A DNA stretch of 64,000 nt from Cacajao melanocephalus (lineage: Eukaryota; Chordata; Mammalia; Primates; Pitheciidae), in the NCBI GenBank assembly GCA_963573385.1, contig CAUYLG010026605.1, forward strand, positions 1 to 64,000, written 5' to 3'. How positions within the stretch are numbered: position 1 is the first letter of the stretch; each line of letters starts with the position of its first letter. Below are positions 23,500-35,144 of this stretch, piece by piece. The position numbers were made by a program, and so were the translations under genes. The notes under the pieces were generated by a model. That model saw nothing but the letters and a program-made list of their open reading frames with translations. It was not told where the DNA came from and did no database searches.

Positions 23500-26400
23500 A
23501 GGTCCTTGTCACAGAAACAGTCTCAGCCTCACCCATGAAGCCTGAAGGGCTCTGCTCTGTCTCCAGGACTCAAAGACACAAACCAGCAATCCTTGTGGTC
23601 TTGTAGAGTCTGAGGGAGATCCATCAGAATTAACTGAAAAGTGGAGAATAGATTCACTGTCAAGTGTGTAATTTTAATTATTAGAACACTACTTGCATGA
23701 ATATAAGATGTATTCCCCTAAAAAAACCCCTGTAAACAATTACCCTGCACTGCACCTTTGTCACAGGACTGGGCACAAATCTCAGGGGTCAGTGAAAAGT
23801 AAAAGTGCAGACCCCTGTGTTATTGAGAAATTATTAAGAATGCCAGGACGTCAGCGGCAGAGCATTCAGCCCAGCACAGGGTCTTCCTGTGTGGCTTGCA
23901 GGCAGGGAAGCCGTCGGCCCGTCACTGCCAGGAGGCTGCACGTCTCGGGCCAGCACCACTGGGCACCATGGAGGTGCCGCCCAGAGCACAGGAGCTTTGC
24001 ACATGTCACAGCAGAGAGTCCCACTTCACCTCCATCCTGTGGGCAGTGTGCCTTTGAAACTGAGAAGCCAGAAGCCTTTCAGCTGGTCAGACACAGTTTG
24101 CGTCATTCCACAAACTAAAATGATACACATTTATTATTGGTTCTAACCCACTTGAAACAATGGCTTTTGAGTAAGGTTCAAGCTAATTTCTAGCAGAATG
24201 TCATGTTTCTGTTGCTGAGTCTGTTTCACTGGCCGGGTGATATCTGCTTCCACACCAAGCAAGGGAACAATGACCCCTCTAAGGGCCAACACGTCACCCT
24301 GTGCGTACCCAGCACAAGCGGGTCACACGGCAGGTCTTCATCTGCACGGTGTGGCCATCTACACGCAAATTCATTCTTTGTATCTTTTCTTATTTTCCAT
24401 TTTTTACCGGTACATATGCTTTGCCTGAAACTGTCACATAGGAATCATTCAGCTTTATTGTATATTTGGCTTGCATTCTAGTTTCCAGAATTTACTGAAG
24501 CACATATTTCTTCCCAGTCTGGAGATTTTGTGTTTCTTCCCGGAGCTGATAGAAAATGAGTGTCCATCTGAAGTCTGGGTTATCCTCTTGGACTTCCAAA
24601 TACCTCTTACAACACTCAAATGAAGGAATCTCACCGACCCACAAGGCCACGTGACCCTCAGTGAGCATGGCAGAGACGGTCTGCCAGGTAATAGGTCCCA
24701 CGTGGTAGACACAAACCGCTGGCTCCCGAGCGCGGGCGCCCGGATGCCCTCCTGGGATAAAGGGCGGCTCCGATCCCAGGTCACCGGCCTCACCTGGGAG
24801 GCTCACGCTTGCCGTGTCTGTGCCATGCACACCTGAGGCGCACAGGGACAGGCGGCTTTTCCTGTCAATTCTCCCTGAGTCTTCCTCCCTCATGTTTCTT
24901 TATAGTTGCGAGAGATTTAAACTTTTTGAAAAGGTCAAGTTCAACTTCTCTGGACCTATTTTCCACAAACTACAGCAAGTAATAACCAAATGATCAGAGG
25001 TCTCTAAACCAATAAATAAGGCAAAAGAAGAGATGGAATGATGACTCAGGCATGCATCATTCTGATGAGCCCGAGATACCTGCAGAGACTTATGGCCTAG
25101 AGATAAAACCTGCCACAGCCCCCGGGAAGTGCAGGTGTGGAGCCGCGAGGCTGTGAGCGAAGAGGGGACCCATCACGTCCTCCTCGGCCGAGGGATCCTG
25201 GTTGGTCACTTAGCTCAGCCTTATCTGTAAAGTTGCAGAGAACTACACAGCAGTGTTAACGTTCTAAACGATGAAACGGTTATGCCATGCAGTACCGGTA
25301 GTCAGAGGGAGGGCAGGCTCTGCTCTCAGGAGAGGGTTGGGCTGGGTGGACCAGCGCCCTGCCTGAGGGGCCTGCCCCATTTTCACTATGGAGACTTTTG
25401 CTTCAGAATCACTTCCCAGGCCCCAGTTCACCCTCCCAGCCAAGGCCTGGGTCATTGCTCAAGACAGTGTATGTTTGGCTAAAGAGTGCGGCTGATTACG
25501 TATACCAGTTTTCCACCCTCTTTGTCACTTTATTTAGACATTTCCACAACATATACACAACGGCAAAAGGAGGACAGAACTGTGAAAATAGGAAATAAAT
25601 CAGAGTCATGTGAATAAATGAGACACAGAAAGAGCCCTGAAGTTAGTCTCACCAGCTGAAAAAAACAAGAAGACAAAACTAAGGTTCTAAGGTTCCAGCA
25701 TTGTCCTACAGGTTTTAACTTCCCAAATGGAAAGCTTCTGTTCACTTGACAAGCGTGGACCGAGTGCTCACTGTGTCTGAGTGCCAGAAGTGGCCAGGCT
25801 GACCTCGTGCACCCACAAGCACCGCCCTGGCTGGGGGCCTCTGTGCAGGGGGCTTGGAACCCCACCCATGGCGCCTCCCTGTCCCGCTCCCACGGGGTGC
25901 ACCCCCACAACTGCGCTTTGGCTTCCGCACATACACGCCTTGGACTCATGAAGGCATGCTGCTCGATTCACGCCTCTGCTGTCACCACCCCAGAATTCTT
26001 AACAACTTTGTCTTTGCCTCTTGTGTTTTGTGAATGAGGTCCCATGAAACGGTGGCACGTACCCAGGCAGAGAGGACGTGGTGCACTAAAATGCCTGCTC
26101 TTCCCACCCTCTATCTGCCCAGCTTCGCAATGTCCTTCGAGCACAGAAGCCCAGGAGGTCCACAATCATGGACCTTCGGCAAGGCTCACAGCGAGCAGAA
26201 GGCCGTGCACAGGACGAGCGAGTGGGGCACGACAGCCCTGAGACGCCAGGCTTTGCCTTCTAACCAGACCGAGTTTCCAAAGCTCAAAGGTGGTGATGGC
26301 GTCTGAGAAATACGGGCAGCCAGCAAATCCTCACACACCCTTCCCTGCTCAGCTTACTTCCCTGCAATGGCCGACCACCGATGTTGAAGACGACTTAGAA

Positions 26401-29200
26401 AGAGGAGAGACAGAGTGGCCCAGAGTTCCTCTCCTTTCATTCCTTCCTTACTCAATGGTGAGTCAATGGGAGAGAGTTTTGTTAGAACGCAGCACATGGA
26501 GAAGTGGAATTAAGGTACTTGCATTATTTAGTTCAATATTTCCATTGTTCTGGGAAGAACAAAATATATGTTCAACAGTGAAATACAAATTGCCTAATAT
26601 CAGTGATTCTGCATACAAGTTAAATACTCTATTTTTATTTAAAACTGCTGTCACACAGTATAAAGACAAATGGTAAAATCATGCTAATAGTTTAGACTTT
26701 TAATCTTTCATTACTTAAAATATCATTAACGAGCAAATAGTACCATGGCAAGTCAAGAAACCCTGGAAGAAGAAAAAGCCTTTATAGTTTAGTTCATTTT
26801 ATGGCGTTTTTCCTGCTTATAGAACAGTGCCCATATTTTCATTCTACCCCGGATCCTGAAAACTAGTTGGCTGACCCGGAGACAGAAACTCACATTCCCA
26901 TGGGCCTTATAGCTCAGTGGGAAAGACAATGATCATACCTGTAGTTACAACTACAACAAAGATTACAAAATAGGAGGAGGAGATGAAAACAGGAGGCTGT
27001 GTCTGCAAAGCTACCTCCATGGAGAGTCCTTGCAAAAAACCACCCAAAAGGAGATGAGGACACCATCGATACAGTAATTTAACATTTCATCCATCTCAGA
27101 AAAGCAAATTTGAGTTTATCATCTTCTCTTAGCAAACTGTACCAAAGCTGCTTTAAACTCTCTGGGCAATACACGCACAGAGTAATAATGAAAATCTCAA
27201 GCGAGCGCTGCTGGAGGTTGCTCTGTGCAAGCTCTGTAGGATACGAAGACACCTCCTTCATCCATTCGGAGGACATCCCTTTTGGATCCCAAATGAAGTA
27301 AAAGAAAATGTTAATTAGATGTGATTTGGGCTGAGTTAGCAATTTATGTGGACAAAGTCTATGAAGGATAAATTCACCGAGCACCCCAAATCTTGAAACC
27401 ATGGGAGACAGTGAAAGCTCACATGACTAGCAGGTAGCTCAAAAATGTGCTACAGCAGCTGGGCTGCAGGGTCGCAGGGCCACACTCAGGCGGAAGAATA
27501 CCCTGCTGCGGGCAGATGGCTGGAAACACAGCCAGCTCTAACTCTAAGACTGTAAGTTGTTTGGGAACTGCCTTGGTCCAGGAAAGAACCATTGGGCCTC
27601 TCGCTCGGGGTCCTGGAATGACTGTCTTATTGCAACGCTGACCATCTCAGGACAGCCTTGCTGAGATGACCATCCCCTACACTGGCTCTGGGGGACTGGG
27701 GGAAAGTGTCCCTGCAAAGCTGAATTTTAAACTAACACTGGAAAGACAGGCAGGTGAGTGTTAGGTGAGGTGGAGGCCAAGGGTGCCAGGTGGAGCATCC
27801 ATTGGTTCAGGTCGAGAGGTCTAAACTGAGAGAAGGACCGGGCATGGGGAAGTACCAGCCTGGCTTAGGATATTTGCCAATCCCTAATTCTCACCCTGAG
27901 TCCGCCTCCAGGGCAAGGCTGAGCCAAACAGGTCTGCACGATCCGGAAGACGAGGCATGCGGCTTCCTCCTTTATTCTCCTGCCCTCTGGAGCAAGAAAA
28001 CAAGTCAGCTCCGGATCTCACGGGACTGCCGAGATGAGTTTCGGTTTAGATGCTGTAATTCCCGCTCCTCTGGTATTTTCGGAAGAAAGACAGGAAAACG
28101 GAAGTCGTACCTGCCCGGGTGTCTTGTATACGTTAAGTCCTCAACAGTGAAGGGACTGCTGCGTGGCTGAAAAGACCCAACTCCAGGACACAGAAATTAA
28201 TCCCAGTCACGTGGAGCTTTTGAGAGGATAACACTTTGTGTCCTTAAATTGCAAACCATGCCGCTTAAGAAAGGCTTTACGGAGAATGGATGTAACACTG
28301 GGTCTTGGACAGTTTCACATCTTGAGCGATGTGTTAATGGATAAGGTGATCTCGGGGGGACATGCCTGCTCTGCGTGTGGAAACACGCCACATGAACGCT
28401 GGGTAAGAATTTTAGACGGTAACGCACACAAAATCACGTGCAATTTTAAAAGGGCAGCTGAGACATCAATCCAATATTCCAACAGTGCTGTAAAGCCAAC
28501 TCAGGACACAGTTGAGTCAGGACGGAAGAGGCAGGATGGGAATGTGCTCTCTGAGACACGATTAACGCTACCGTTAGTGAATTACAATCATCGCTCTGTC
28601 TTATGGGGCATGGACCATGGTTTGTCCTAATTTAGGAAAGGTTGAATCGTGTTCAAAGCAGCTTAACAGCAAAGAGTTCATATTCAAAATACAGACTTTG
28701 GGGTTGTCTTCCACCCCCTGGATGGACACTTCTTATTTCACTAAGCCAGGGCCTAAGGGCAGAACTTCAGCCTTTCCTGCTGGGCGCACACTTTAGCAGC
28801 CAGATGAATCTGATGTAAAGAAACAGCAGCTTTTTCCTGAATCAAAACTCCGCATGTTAATCCCATTAAACAACAACTGGGCTGTTTGAAAGAGGCAGAG
28901 CATAAATAATCAACAAATAATTAGGAAACGTGATCCATGAAATGCCCTCGTTCCAGCTATGAGTACAGACCCGCCCTCTGCTCAGCGGCTGCTACTGCGG
29001 CCCAGCCCTCCGCTCCAGACACCATGTTTAGAGAAGGAAACACGATGTGAAACTCTTCCTTCAAAGAGCCAAATAAAAAGGCATCCTGGGTGGCACAGAC
29101 GGCGACTCAGTCATCGCAGCAGAGGCAGCGCACGGGTCTCACCAGCAAGACTGCGGTTGTTCTAGGAGGATAATGATGGCCCCAACGAGGCCACAGAGCC
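23500..29200. other. Long unique interval, no supported gene
   Basis: About 5.7 kb with almost no recognisable repeats. Open frames of 107 to 139 codons occur at 24492-24893 (minus), 25530-25949 (minus), 27079-27402 (minus) and 28238-28630 (plus). None matches a protein family I recognise, and I see no convincing exon boundaries. The lack of interspersed repeats over this length may itself reflect regulatory constraint, which cross-species alignment would show. Confidence 0.5.
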
Positions 29201-29245
29201 TGGGGCATTGCGGCCCACTCGGCATCCGGCATCTGCACCCCAGCC

Positions 29246-29475
29246 CAGCAGGAACTGCTGCTGCCTGCCCTGCGTTCCAATCCTGGTTCAGCAGGAGCCG
29301 CTGCATCCTGCACTGCATTCACACACTGTCCCTGCATTCGAATCTGGATACAGCAGGAGCCACCGCTCCCTGCATTGCATTCAAATCTTGGTTCAGCAGG
29401 AGCTGTCGCTGCCCTCACCACGCTCACATGCTGGCACTGCATCTGCACCCTGGCACAGTAGGAGCCGCCGCAGGG
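29246..29475. repeat. 105-bp higher-order minisatellite (43+62 bp)
   Basis: The marker 'cagcagga' (or 'cagtagga') occurs at 29246, 29289, 29351, 29394 and 29456. Spacings alternate 43, 62, 43, 62 bp, so the true unit is 105 bp made of two related halves. As 105 is 35 codons, overlapping frames stay open, which explains Cys/Ala/Gln-rich frames on both strands. Confidence 0.88.
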
Positions 29476-29634
29476 GCGGAATGAAGAGCTCCCTTGTCAG
29501 GCCTGTCATGTAAACTTACTACCAGGGCCACCCAGGCTCCAAGCCAGCCCCTATTTAGCCACCTTCCCTCCAGAAGGTGTGCATCACGTTTGTTTTAAAA
29601 AGCCTTAAAAATTGTGAGCTTAACACTATCAACA

Positions 29635-29800
29635 TTTATTAAGTGCCTATTCCGTTGGGCATGGAAAGACAAAGATGAATTTTAAAAATAAGATGATGAC
29701 CTACAAGAGGTTCATAATCTACAGAGTGAGGCAGATGATCCAATAATAATACACAACAATGATTACAATAACTATGCACTGTGTCAATGGCACATCACAG
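29635..29800. mobile_element. Possible ancient SINE/LINE relic
   Basis: 'aacatttattaagtgcctat' and 'ggcatggaaagacaaagatg' resemble the conserved segment of an old mammalian interspersed repeat of MIR/L2 age. The match is weak, and I do not assign family or orientation. Confidence 0.3.
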
Positions 29801-29945
29801 AAACCTATACACACAGGAACGTGGAAGAGGAAATGATGAACTCTCCGCTTATCAGAGAAGACCCTGATGCGGCAGAGAGGATTCGATCTGATCCGTGTTT
29901 CCCAGGGCAGGAAACGCAGGGAATCATCTTAGGCTGAAGGAACGA

Positions 29946-30094
29946 CACGTGTGAAGTCACACAGGCGGGACACAGCACGCCACGTGGGTACATGAATTTC
30001 CACAAATCAACATGTGTGAAGTCACACAGGCGGGACACAGCACACATTTCCACAGAACAACATGTGCGAAGTCACAGAGGCGGGACACAGCACA
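29946..30094. repeat. ~50-bp minisatellite, 3 copies
   Basis: 'gtgtgaagtcacacaggcgg' followed by 'gacacagcac' starts at about 29946, 30011 and (variant) 30061. The first unit is 65 bp because it carries about 15 extra bases; the second is 50 bp. The embedded 'gtgaagtcacac' is a near-palindrome. Confidence 0.88.
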
Positions 30095-30724
30095 CCTGTG
30101 TCAGGACTTTTTATCAGTAGTTCATTGTCATCTCAGGTCTCTGCTAACCTGTAGGCTCACTTACAAAACAAAACCCATTGGAGATTAGAACAGATATAAA
30201 TTATAATCTCTATAATATAAGTATGCTTTAGGGCTTAAGCTAGATTTTAAACCATGACATAAAATTAAATGTCTGTATTTATTAAATCAGTTTGCTTAGT
30301 TGCTCTGGAAGCCGAAGAATGGCTCTGAGAATATTAATTCTACTAATTGAAAATAAAGGAAGAAACTCCTGTTTATCCATAATCCAAATAATCACCAAAC
30401 ACATTCTTTCCCTTAGAATTCTAATTACACATTTTTTCCCGCTTAGAATTCTAAAGTCAGAGAATCACTAAATTTGGATATTATAAATGAGGAACCTGAG
30501 TTCTACAGAAATCCATTAGCTTTACACATGTGATTTTAAACATCCTGATAAGAGCTTCAATTCCTTCCTAGTACTAAAGGTGAATATGCAAAACAGTATC
30601 CTGATGTAAAACCAATTATCTGCTGAGCTCCCGTGAGCTGTGGAGGCAACTTGGCACAAGACTTAGAAGGCAGAGGCCATGAGCAAGTCTTCCCACGAGA
30701 GCCGAGCGGCATGGCGGTCACAGG
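30095..30724. other. Unique AT-richer interval
   Basis: About 630 bp without a recognised repeat or gene, clearly richer in A/T than its flanks. Confidence 0.45.
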
Positions 30725-30995
30725 CTATGCACACGCACATGTGCACGGATGCACACACACAGAGACACGTGTGGACACGGACACATGCACACACATGCAT
30801 GCACACACAGACACACAGAGACATGTTACACACAGATACATGCACACACATGGACTACACACACACCTGTGCACACAGACACATGCACACACGCAGATGC
30901 ATGCAGAGAGACACAGACATGCACACGCACAGACATATGCCACACAAGACACATGCACACACACAGATGCATACACAGAGACACACACACACACA
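30725..30995. repeat. CA/ACACGC-rich microsatellite
   Basis: An interrupted (CA)n array with recurrent 'acacatgcacac' and 'gatgca' motifs. Open frames across it on both strands (up to 292 codons on the plus strand, running on into unique sequence) are His/Thr- or Val/Cys-rich and look like repeat artefacts. Confidence 0.92.
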
Positions 30996-32105
30996 GGTGG
31001 TGGCACCTCTGGCCTTGGCTGTTGCCACACCGTTCTTGTGGGACTATGGCTTGGGGGAAGATGGCAGGGGGAGCTGGAGAGGTCCAGCCACGTGTGGGAT
31101 GGGTGTGCACGTGGTGCCCGGAAGTGGCAGCTGGTTTAAAGCAGAGAGAGGCGAGGACGTCGTGTGTGGGGACATCTGCGATGGGTCCCACATGGCCAGA
31201 GCTTGGAACGCGTTTGAGAAGTCGACAGAGCTGAGCATGAAGCACCAGGCCGAGCTCAAGCACAGGCTTTGTGTTATTGCATCAATGCAGGAGCCACGGC
31301 TCTGCGCCTGGATGTTGCCTGTTCACCCGTCTGCCTGGCTCCTGGTGCCTTCCCAGCCTCGGCAGACCCCCGGGTCCCCCCCGCCCGTCCTTCTTCACCG
31401 TGTCCCTTCCTCCCCCTCTTGTCTGGCTCCAGGGTTCAGTGTCATTTGTAGGTTGAAATGCTACTGTTCCCTTGGGTCCTGCTCCTTCCTGGACTCCAGG
31501 CATCTCCAGGTAGCTGCCGCCTTGACGCGTCTGCTTGGATCTTTACCAACTCACTAGGCCTCAGGGAGAACCCATGACTTTCCCTGCAAGTCATTTCATC
31601 CTCACCCTTCCCATTTCTGGAATCGATGCTGCCTTGACTAACAACTGGATGCTCAGGTCGAACACGGGCAGTGGCCTTTGGCGCTCCTCTTCCTTCCTCA
31701 CCTCAGTCTCATGGGCTCTGCACATGCAAGCCCAACCACCCCTGAGTTTCTTAACTCCCTGGGCCCACGAAAAAACACCTTTCTCTTCACGTGCACCCAT
31801 CTTTCGTCTCCTGCCCCGTTCTCCCCACCCCCAGTTACTCCAGCAGCACTTGGCACCTTCAGTAACTCGACAGCCCACTCTGGGTAAAAACGAAGTCCCG
31901 GTACACTCTCAAAGGCCTGGGTCCCCCATCGTCCCATCTCTTCCCTCCAGCTTTGTCTTCCGTGGTTTTCCACACTGACCACCGCACTCCAGCAGCCTGA
32001 CCTTGACATTGTCGGCACGTGATCTACATTTCTCTCCAGTCTCTGAGACCTTAGCGTGACACCTACCTGACTGGAAACTGTCCCCAAAGCTGCTGAAGTC
32101 CGGCC
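30996..32105. other. Unique interval
   Basis: About 1.1 kb of GC-rich sequence. No recognised repeat or supported gene, although several frames up to 147 codons are open. Confidence 0.45.
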
Positions 32106-32109
32106 TCTT

Positions 32110-32345
32110 CCCATTGTTCTGACATTTGCTCCCATGTGCACTCCTCAGAGAGGCTCTCCCTGAACCAAGAGGAACCCTCCCACCCACTCTCCAGGCCCTG
32201 TTCTCATCTCATCACAGCAGACGCTGATTGCCGGGGAACACCCTACAAGCCTCCCTTCCCTGGGAGAAGACAAGCTCCTCGAGATCAGTGATTGAGACTT
32301 CTAACTCATGCTGTATTCCCATAATGAATGCTGTGCTGGCTCCAT
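32110..32345 (+). mobile_element. L2 LINE 3' relic, sense
   Basis: 'tcctcagagaggctctccct' followed by 'acaagctcctcgagatcag' and a region ending 'aatgaatgctgtgctggc' follows the layout of the L2 3' end, with many substitutions. An ancient, immobile copy. Confidence 0.5.
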
Positions 32346-32840
32346 GCTGGCTGCCTCCACACCCACTCCAATCTCCCCTAGGGTGCGGAGCTGGAAAGAC
32401 AGAGGATGAGTGGGTGGGTGGACAGGCACACCCATTTCCTAGATTCCTGCCAGGAGGTTTCCACATGTGGCTTCTGTCCCACCACCTGCATGAGCCTCTG
32501 ATCTGGGATTTGAGTCAGACGAGGTCAGTCTCAGGTTTCGAGGAATTCATTTTACCAGCACACACTGTGGCAGAGGCGGTGGTAACGATCCCAGAGAGCT
32601 TAGCTCAGAACTCAGCCGTTCACTGGGTGGCAGTAGATACTGTGACCAGGGAGGAGGGTGCAGGGTGGCCGTCGGCAGCCGAAGCCTGGGGCACTGCAGG
32701 GAGGGCACTGCACAGCACGAGATCCCAGCTGAGCTCAGCCCTCCGGACCTCAGCCTCAGAGGCTGTTAATCCCTCCAAGTCTCCATTCTGCTTCAACGAG
32801 CAACAGGGGAGCTCATTGTTTGCCACTGAGCTTGCACTGA
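32346..32840. other. Unique interval inside a 214-codon open frame
   Basis: A plus-strand open frame spans 32228-32872. It begins inside the L2 relic and ends in a MIR-like relic. I recognise no domain, signal peptide or repeat in its translation. It is the longest open frame outside tandem repeats with the exception of the CA-array frame, but is most simply a chance frame in GC-rich DNA. Confidence 0.45.
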
Positions 32841-32844
32841 TCCA

Positions 32845-32925
32845 TCACCTAAATCTCCTAAAAACCCCATAAAGCAGATGCTGTATCGATTCCCATCTTA
32901 CAGGTGAGAAAAAACTCATGTTGAG
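32845..32925 (-). mobile_element. MIR relic, antisense
   Basis: 'ccccataaagcagatgctgt' and 'ttcccatcttacaggtgag' match the antisense MIR core. Short and diverged. Confidence 0.5.
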
Positions 32926-34007
32926 AGTTTTGACTTAATCCTGAAATCTGTGGGGACCCACTGAACCCTTCTAAGTGGTGAAAGGACATCATTAACTCTG
33001 CCTCTGAGGAAGACCATGCTGGCAGCTGGTGATGGAACAAACTGGAGGCCCCAAGAAGGGAGAGAAGTGGAGCTGATCGCTGACAATGGATTAGTTACAA
33101 AGACATCGGAGCACGCTCTTCCGCCCGACATGCACACTTTCACATGCACACACAAAATCAATAAGGCTCCTATTTGGTCACCCTAGTAATGAGCCATTTC
33201 ACAAGAAAAGAAAATCATAATTAAATACACGTTTTATTTTCTCAGCACTAAGGTATGCCAATGAAAAGCTATTGCCACTTGACGCAGGCATCCCCACAGC
33301 ATCAACGGAGCTTTGAAGCAAAATGCACTCATAGACGTGGGGGCTCAAAAAGGAAACCCTCCTATTAAATCTGCCAGTGCAGACGAAGCTGCAGCGGCCG
33401 CCGTGCGTTATGGCTTATTTGTGGCTTTGTGTGAACGCCCTAAATCTCTGATGCATGTTACAGCAATTCAGGCGTGGGATACTGAAAGAAGATGAGGGTG
33501 CTGGGATGACCCACTGCTGTGGTTTCATCAAGGTGAATACAGCATTTAGTCACCCCGACGGAGCAAATGACGTCCCTGTGTGAATTATTAAAACTAGAGG
33601 CTCTAAAACATTTTTGGGTTTACACAAGTGTGTCCCTCAATCAGGAGTTTAGATTTTGAGGAAAGTCACCTGTTCCCTGAGACCCGTGTTCATCTGGGAA
33701 TGGAGTGAGCAGCTGCTGGATCTCCAAGCCACCCTCCAGGCTCCACGCGCCCCAGCTGCTGTCTGGATTGGCAGGTCCCTTGTTCACCTGCCTGACTCAA
33801 GCGTTTGCTCATTCATTAACTCACGCAAAGGTAAAGTTAATTTCACTGGCATAAGGTGAAGGACATGATTAGGGAAATCTTGTTCTTGTTCAGGGACCAG
33901 AAAAATCTACAAGTTAAAAACATGACATTGACAAAAGCTTCAGCGCAGAGTAATTCTGGAAAATGATTTTTAACTGTAGTTAAAGTACCTGCATTTGCTT
34001 TCTCCAG
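32926..34007. other. Unique interval with a NotI site
   Basis: About 1.1 kb. The stretch 33300-33480 contains 'gcggccgc' (NotI) near 33394 in otherwise AT-moderate DNA and an open frame of 60 codons with an Ala run. No gene is supported. Confidence 0.4.
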
Positions 34008-34262
34008 TTGCCTTAATGAAGCACCATAAACTGGGTGTGTCAACGAGAGGAACTACTGGCTACTGGGGCAGGAGGCTGAGATCAACCTGTGGGCTGGGCT
34101 GGATCTTCCCAGGCTTAGAGGGAGACTCTGTCCCAGGCCTCCCCAGCTTCTGGTGGCCGCTGGCAGAGTTCAGCATTCATCAGCCTCACCCCAATCTGTA
34201 CTGGCATCCCCGCGCAGAATCCTGTGTGCATGTCTGGGTCCAAACCCCCCTCTTGAGAAGGG
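34008..34262 (-). mobile_element. MaLR (MLT1-like) LTR fragment, antisense
   Basis: 'gaagcaccataaactgggtg', 'actctgtcccaggcctcc', 'agcttctggtggccgctggc', 'tcaccccaatctgtactggc' and 'gtgtgcatgtctgggtccaa' occur in antisense MLT1 order. The 5' end of the LTR is missing on the right. No internal retroviral sequence adjoins. Confidence 0.75.
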
Positions 34263-34374
34263 CACAGTCCTGCTGAGCTGGGTCCAACCCTTTCCAGCGC
34301 AGCCTCTTCCTAACTAGCTCCCTCTGCATCAGCTCTGTTTTCAAACCCAGCCCCATTCTGAGGCACTGGCAGAC

Positions 34375-34530
34375 AGGATGTCAGCAGGGAACACAGGGCA
34401 CAGCCCCACCCAGGACATCCACAGGGAACGCAGGGCACAGCCCCACCCAAGATGTCAGCAGGGACAGCAGGGGCATAGCCCCACCCAGGACGTTAGCAGG
34501 GACTGCAGGGGCACATCCTCACCCAGGATG
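34375..34530. repeat. 37-38-bp minisatellite, 4 copies
   Basis: Units start at 34375, 34412, 34449 and 34487, each with 'aggatgtcagcaggga', 'cagggcacag' and 'ccccaccc' variants. Period is 37 then 38 bp. Confidence 0.92.
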
Positions 34531-34899
34531 GTGCTTGTCAATGACAAAATGTAATCGCAGGGACCCTCCTTCCAGTCTCCTCCCTTCCTCACACAGTAGA
34601 AAACCTTATTATCTCATTATACAAGGCACTGGGACCTAGAGCAGCAGGGCAGCTTCAACCCATGGCTTGAAGCCAGCATCCGCCAGGTGACTTCCGTCTT
34701 CCTCTTCACCGTCGTCTGGAGCCCCACGGCTGTGTGGAGACTCCGCAGAGCCCTGCAGTGGAGCTCAGCACTCCCTCCTGAGCTCCTTCTTTTACAAATG
34801 GAGAAAGCTGTGTTTTCACAGTGACACAGGGGACAGTGTAAGCCTAGCAAAGTCTGGCAGCCCTCACCAAACCCTAGAACCACCCAAACATGACTCACA

Positions 34900-35140
34900 G
34901 ACCATAAAATTTACATTCTGAAGTGTACAAGTCAGCAGGTTTTAGAATAGTAACAAAATCGTGGAGCCTTCCCAGCTATCGAATCCCAGAACATTCTCCT
35001 CACCCCAGAAAGAAACCCTGTCCCCGTCAGCCCCATTTTCCTGCTCAGCTCCCGACGGCTCCAGAAATCCCAGTGGTCCTGCAGCCCTGCCTGTTCTAGG
35101 TGCTTCCCATTCATGGAATCACATGCTCAGTGCCCTTCTG
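34900..35140 (-). mobile_element. Old L1 (L1M type) 3' UTR fragment, antisense
   Basis: 'ccataaaatttacattctga', 'agtgtacaagtcagcagg', 'cctcaccccagaaagaaacc' and 'catggaatcacatgctcag' follow the antisense L1M 3' UTR plan, with substantial divergence. Confidence 0.6.
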
Positions 35141-35144
35141 TGCT

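Noticed and set aside
30679..31557. 292-codon plus-strand open frame
   Set aside because: Its first part is the CA-rich array (His/Thr-rich), and the rest is GC-rich unique sequence with no recognisable domain.
32228..32872. 214-codon plus-strand open frame
   Set aside because: It starts inside an L2 relic and ends in a MIR relic. The translation shows no known domain, and the start context is not convincing.
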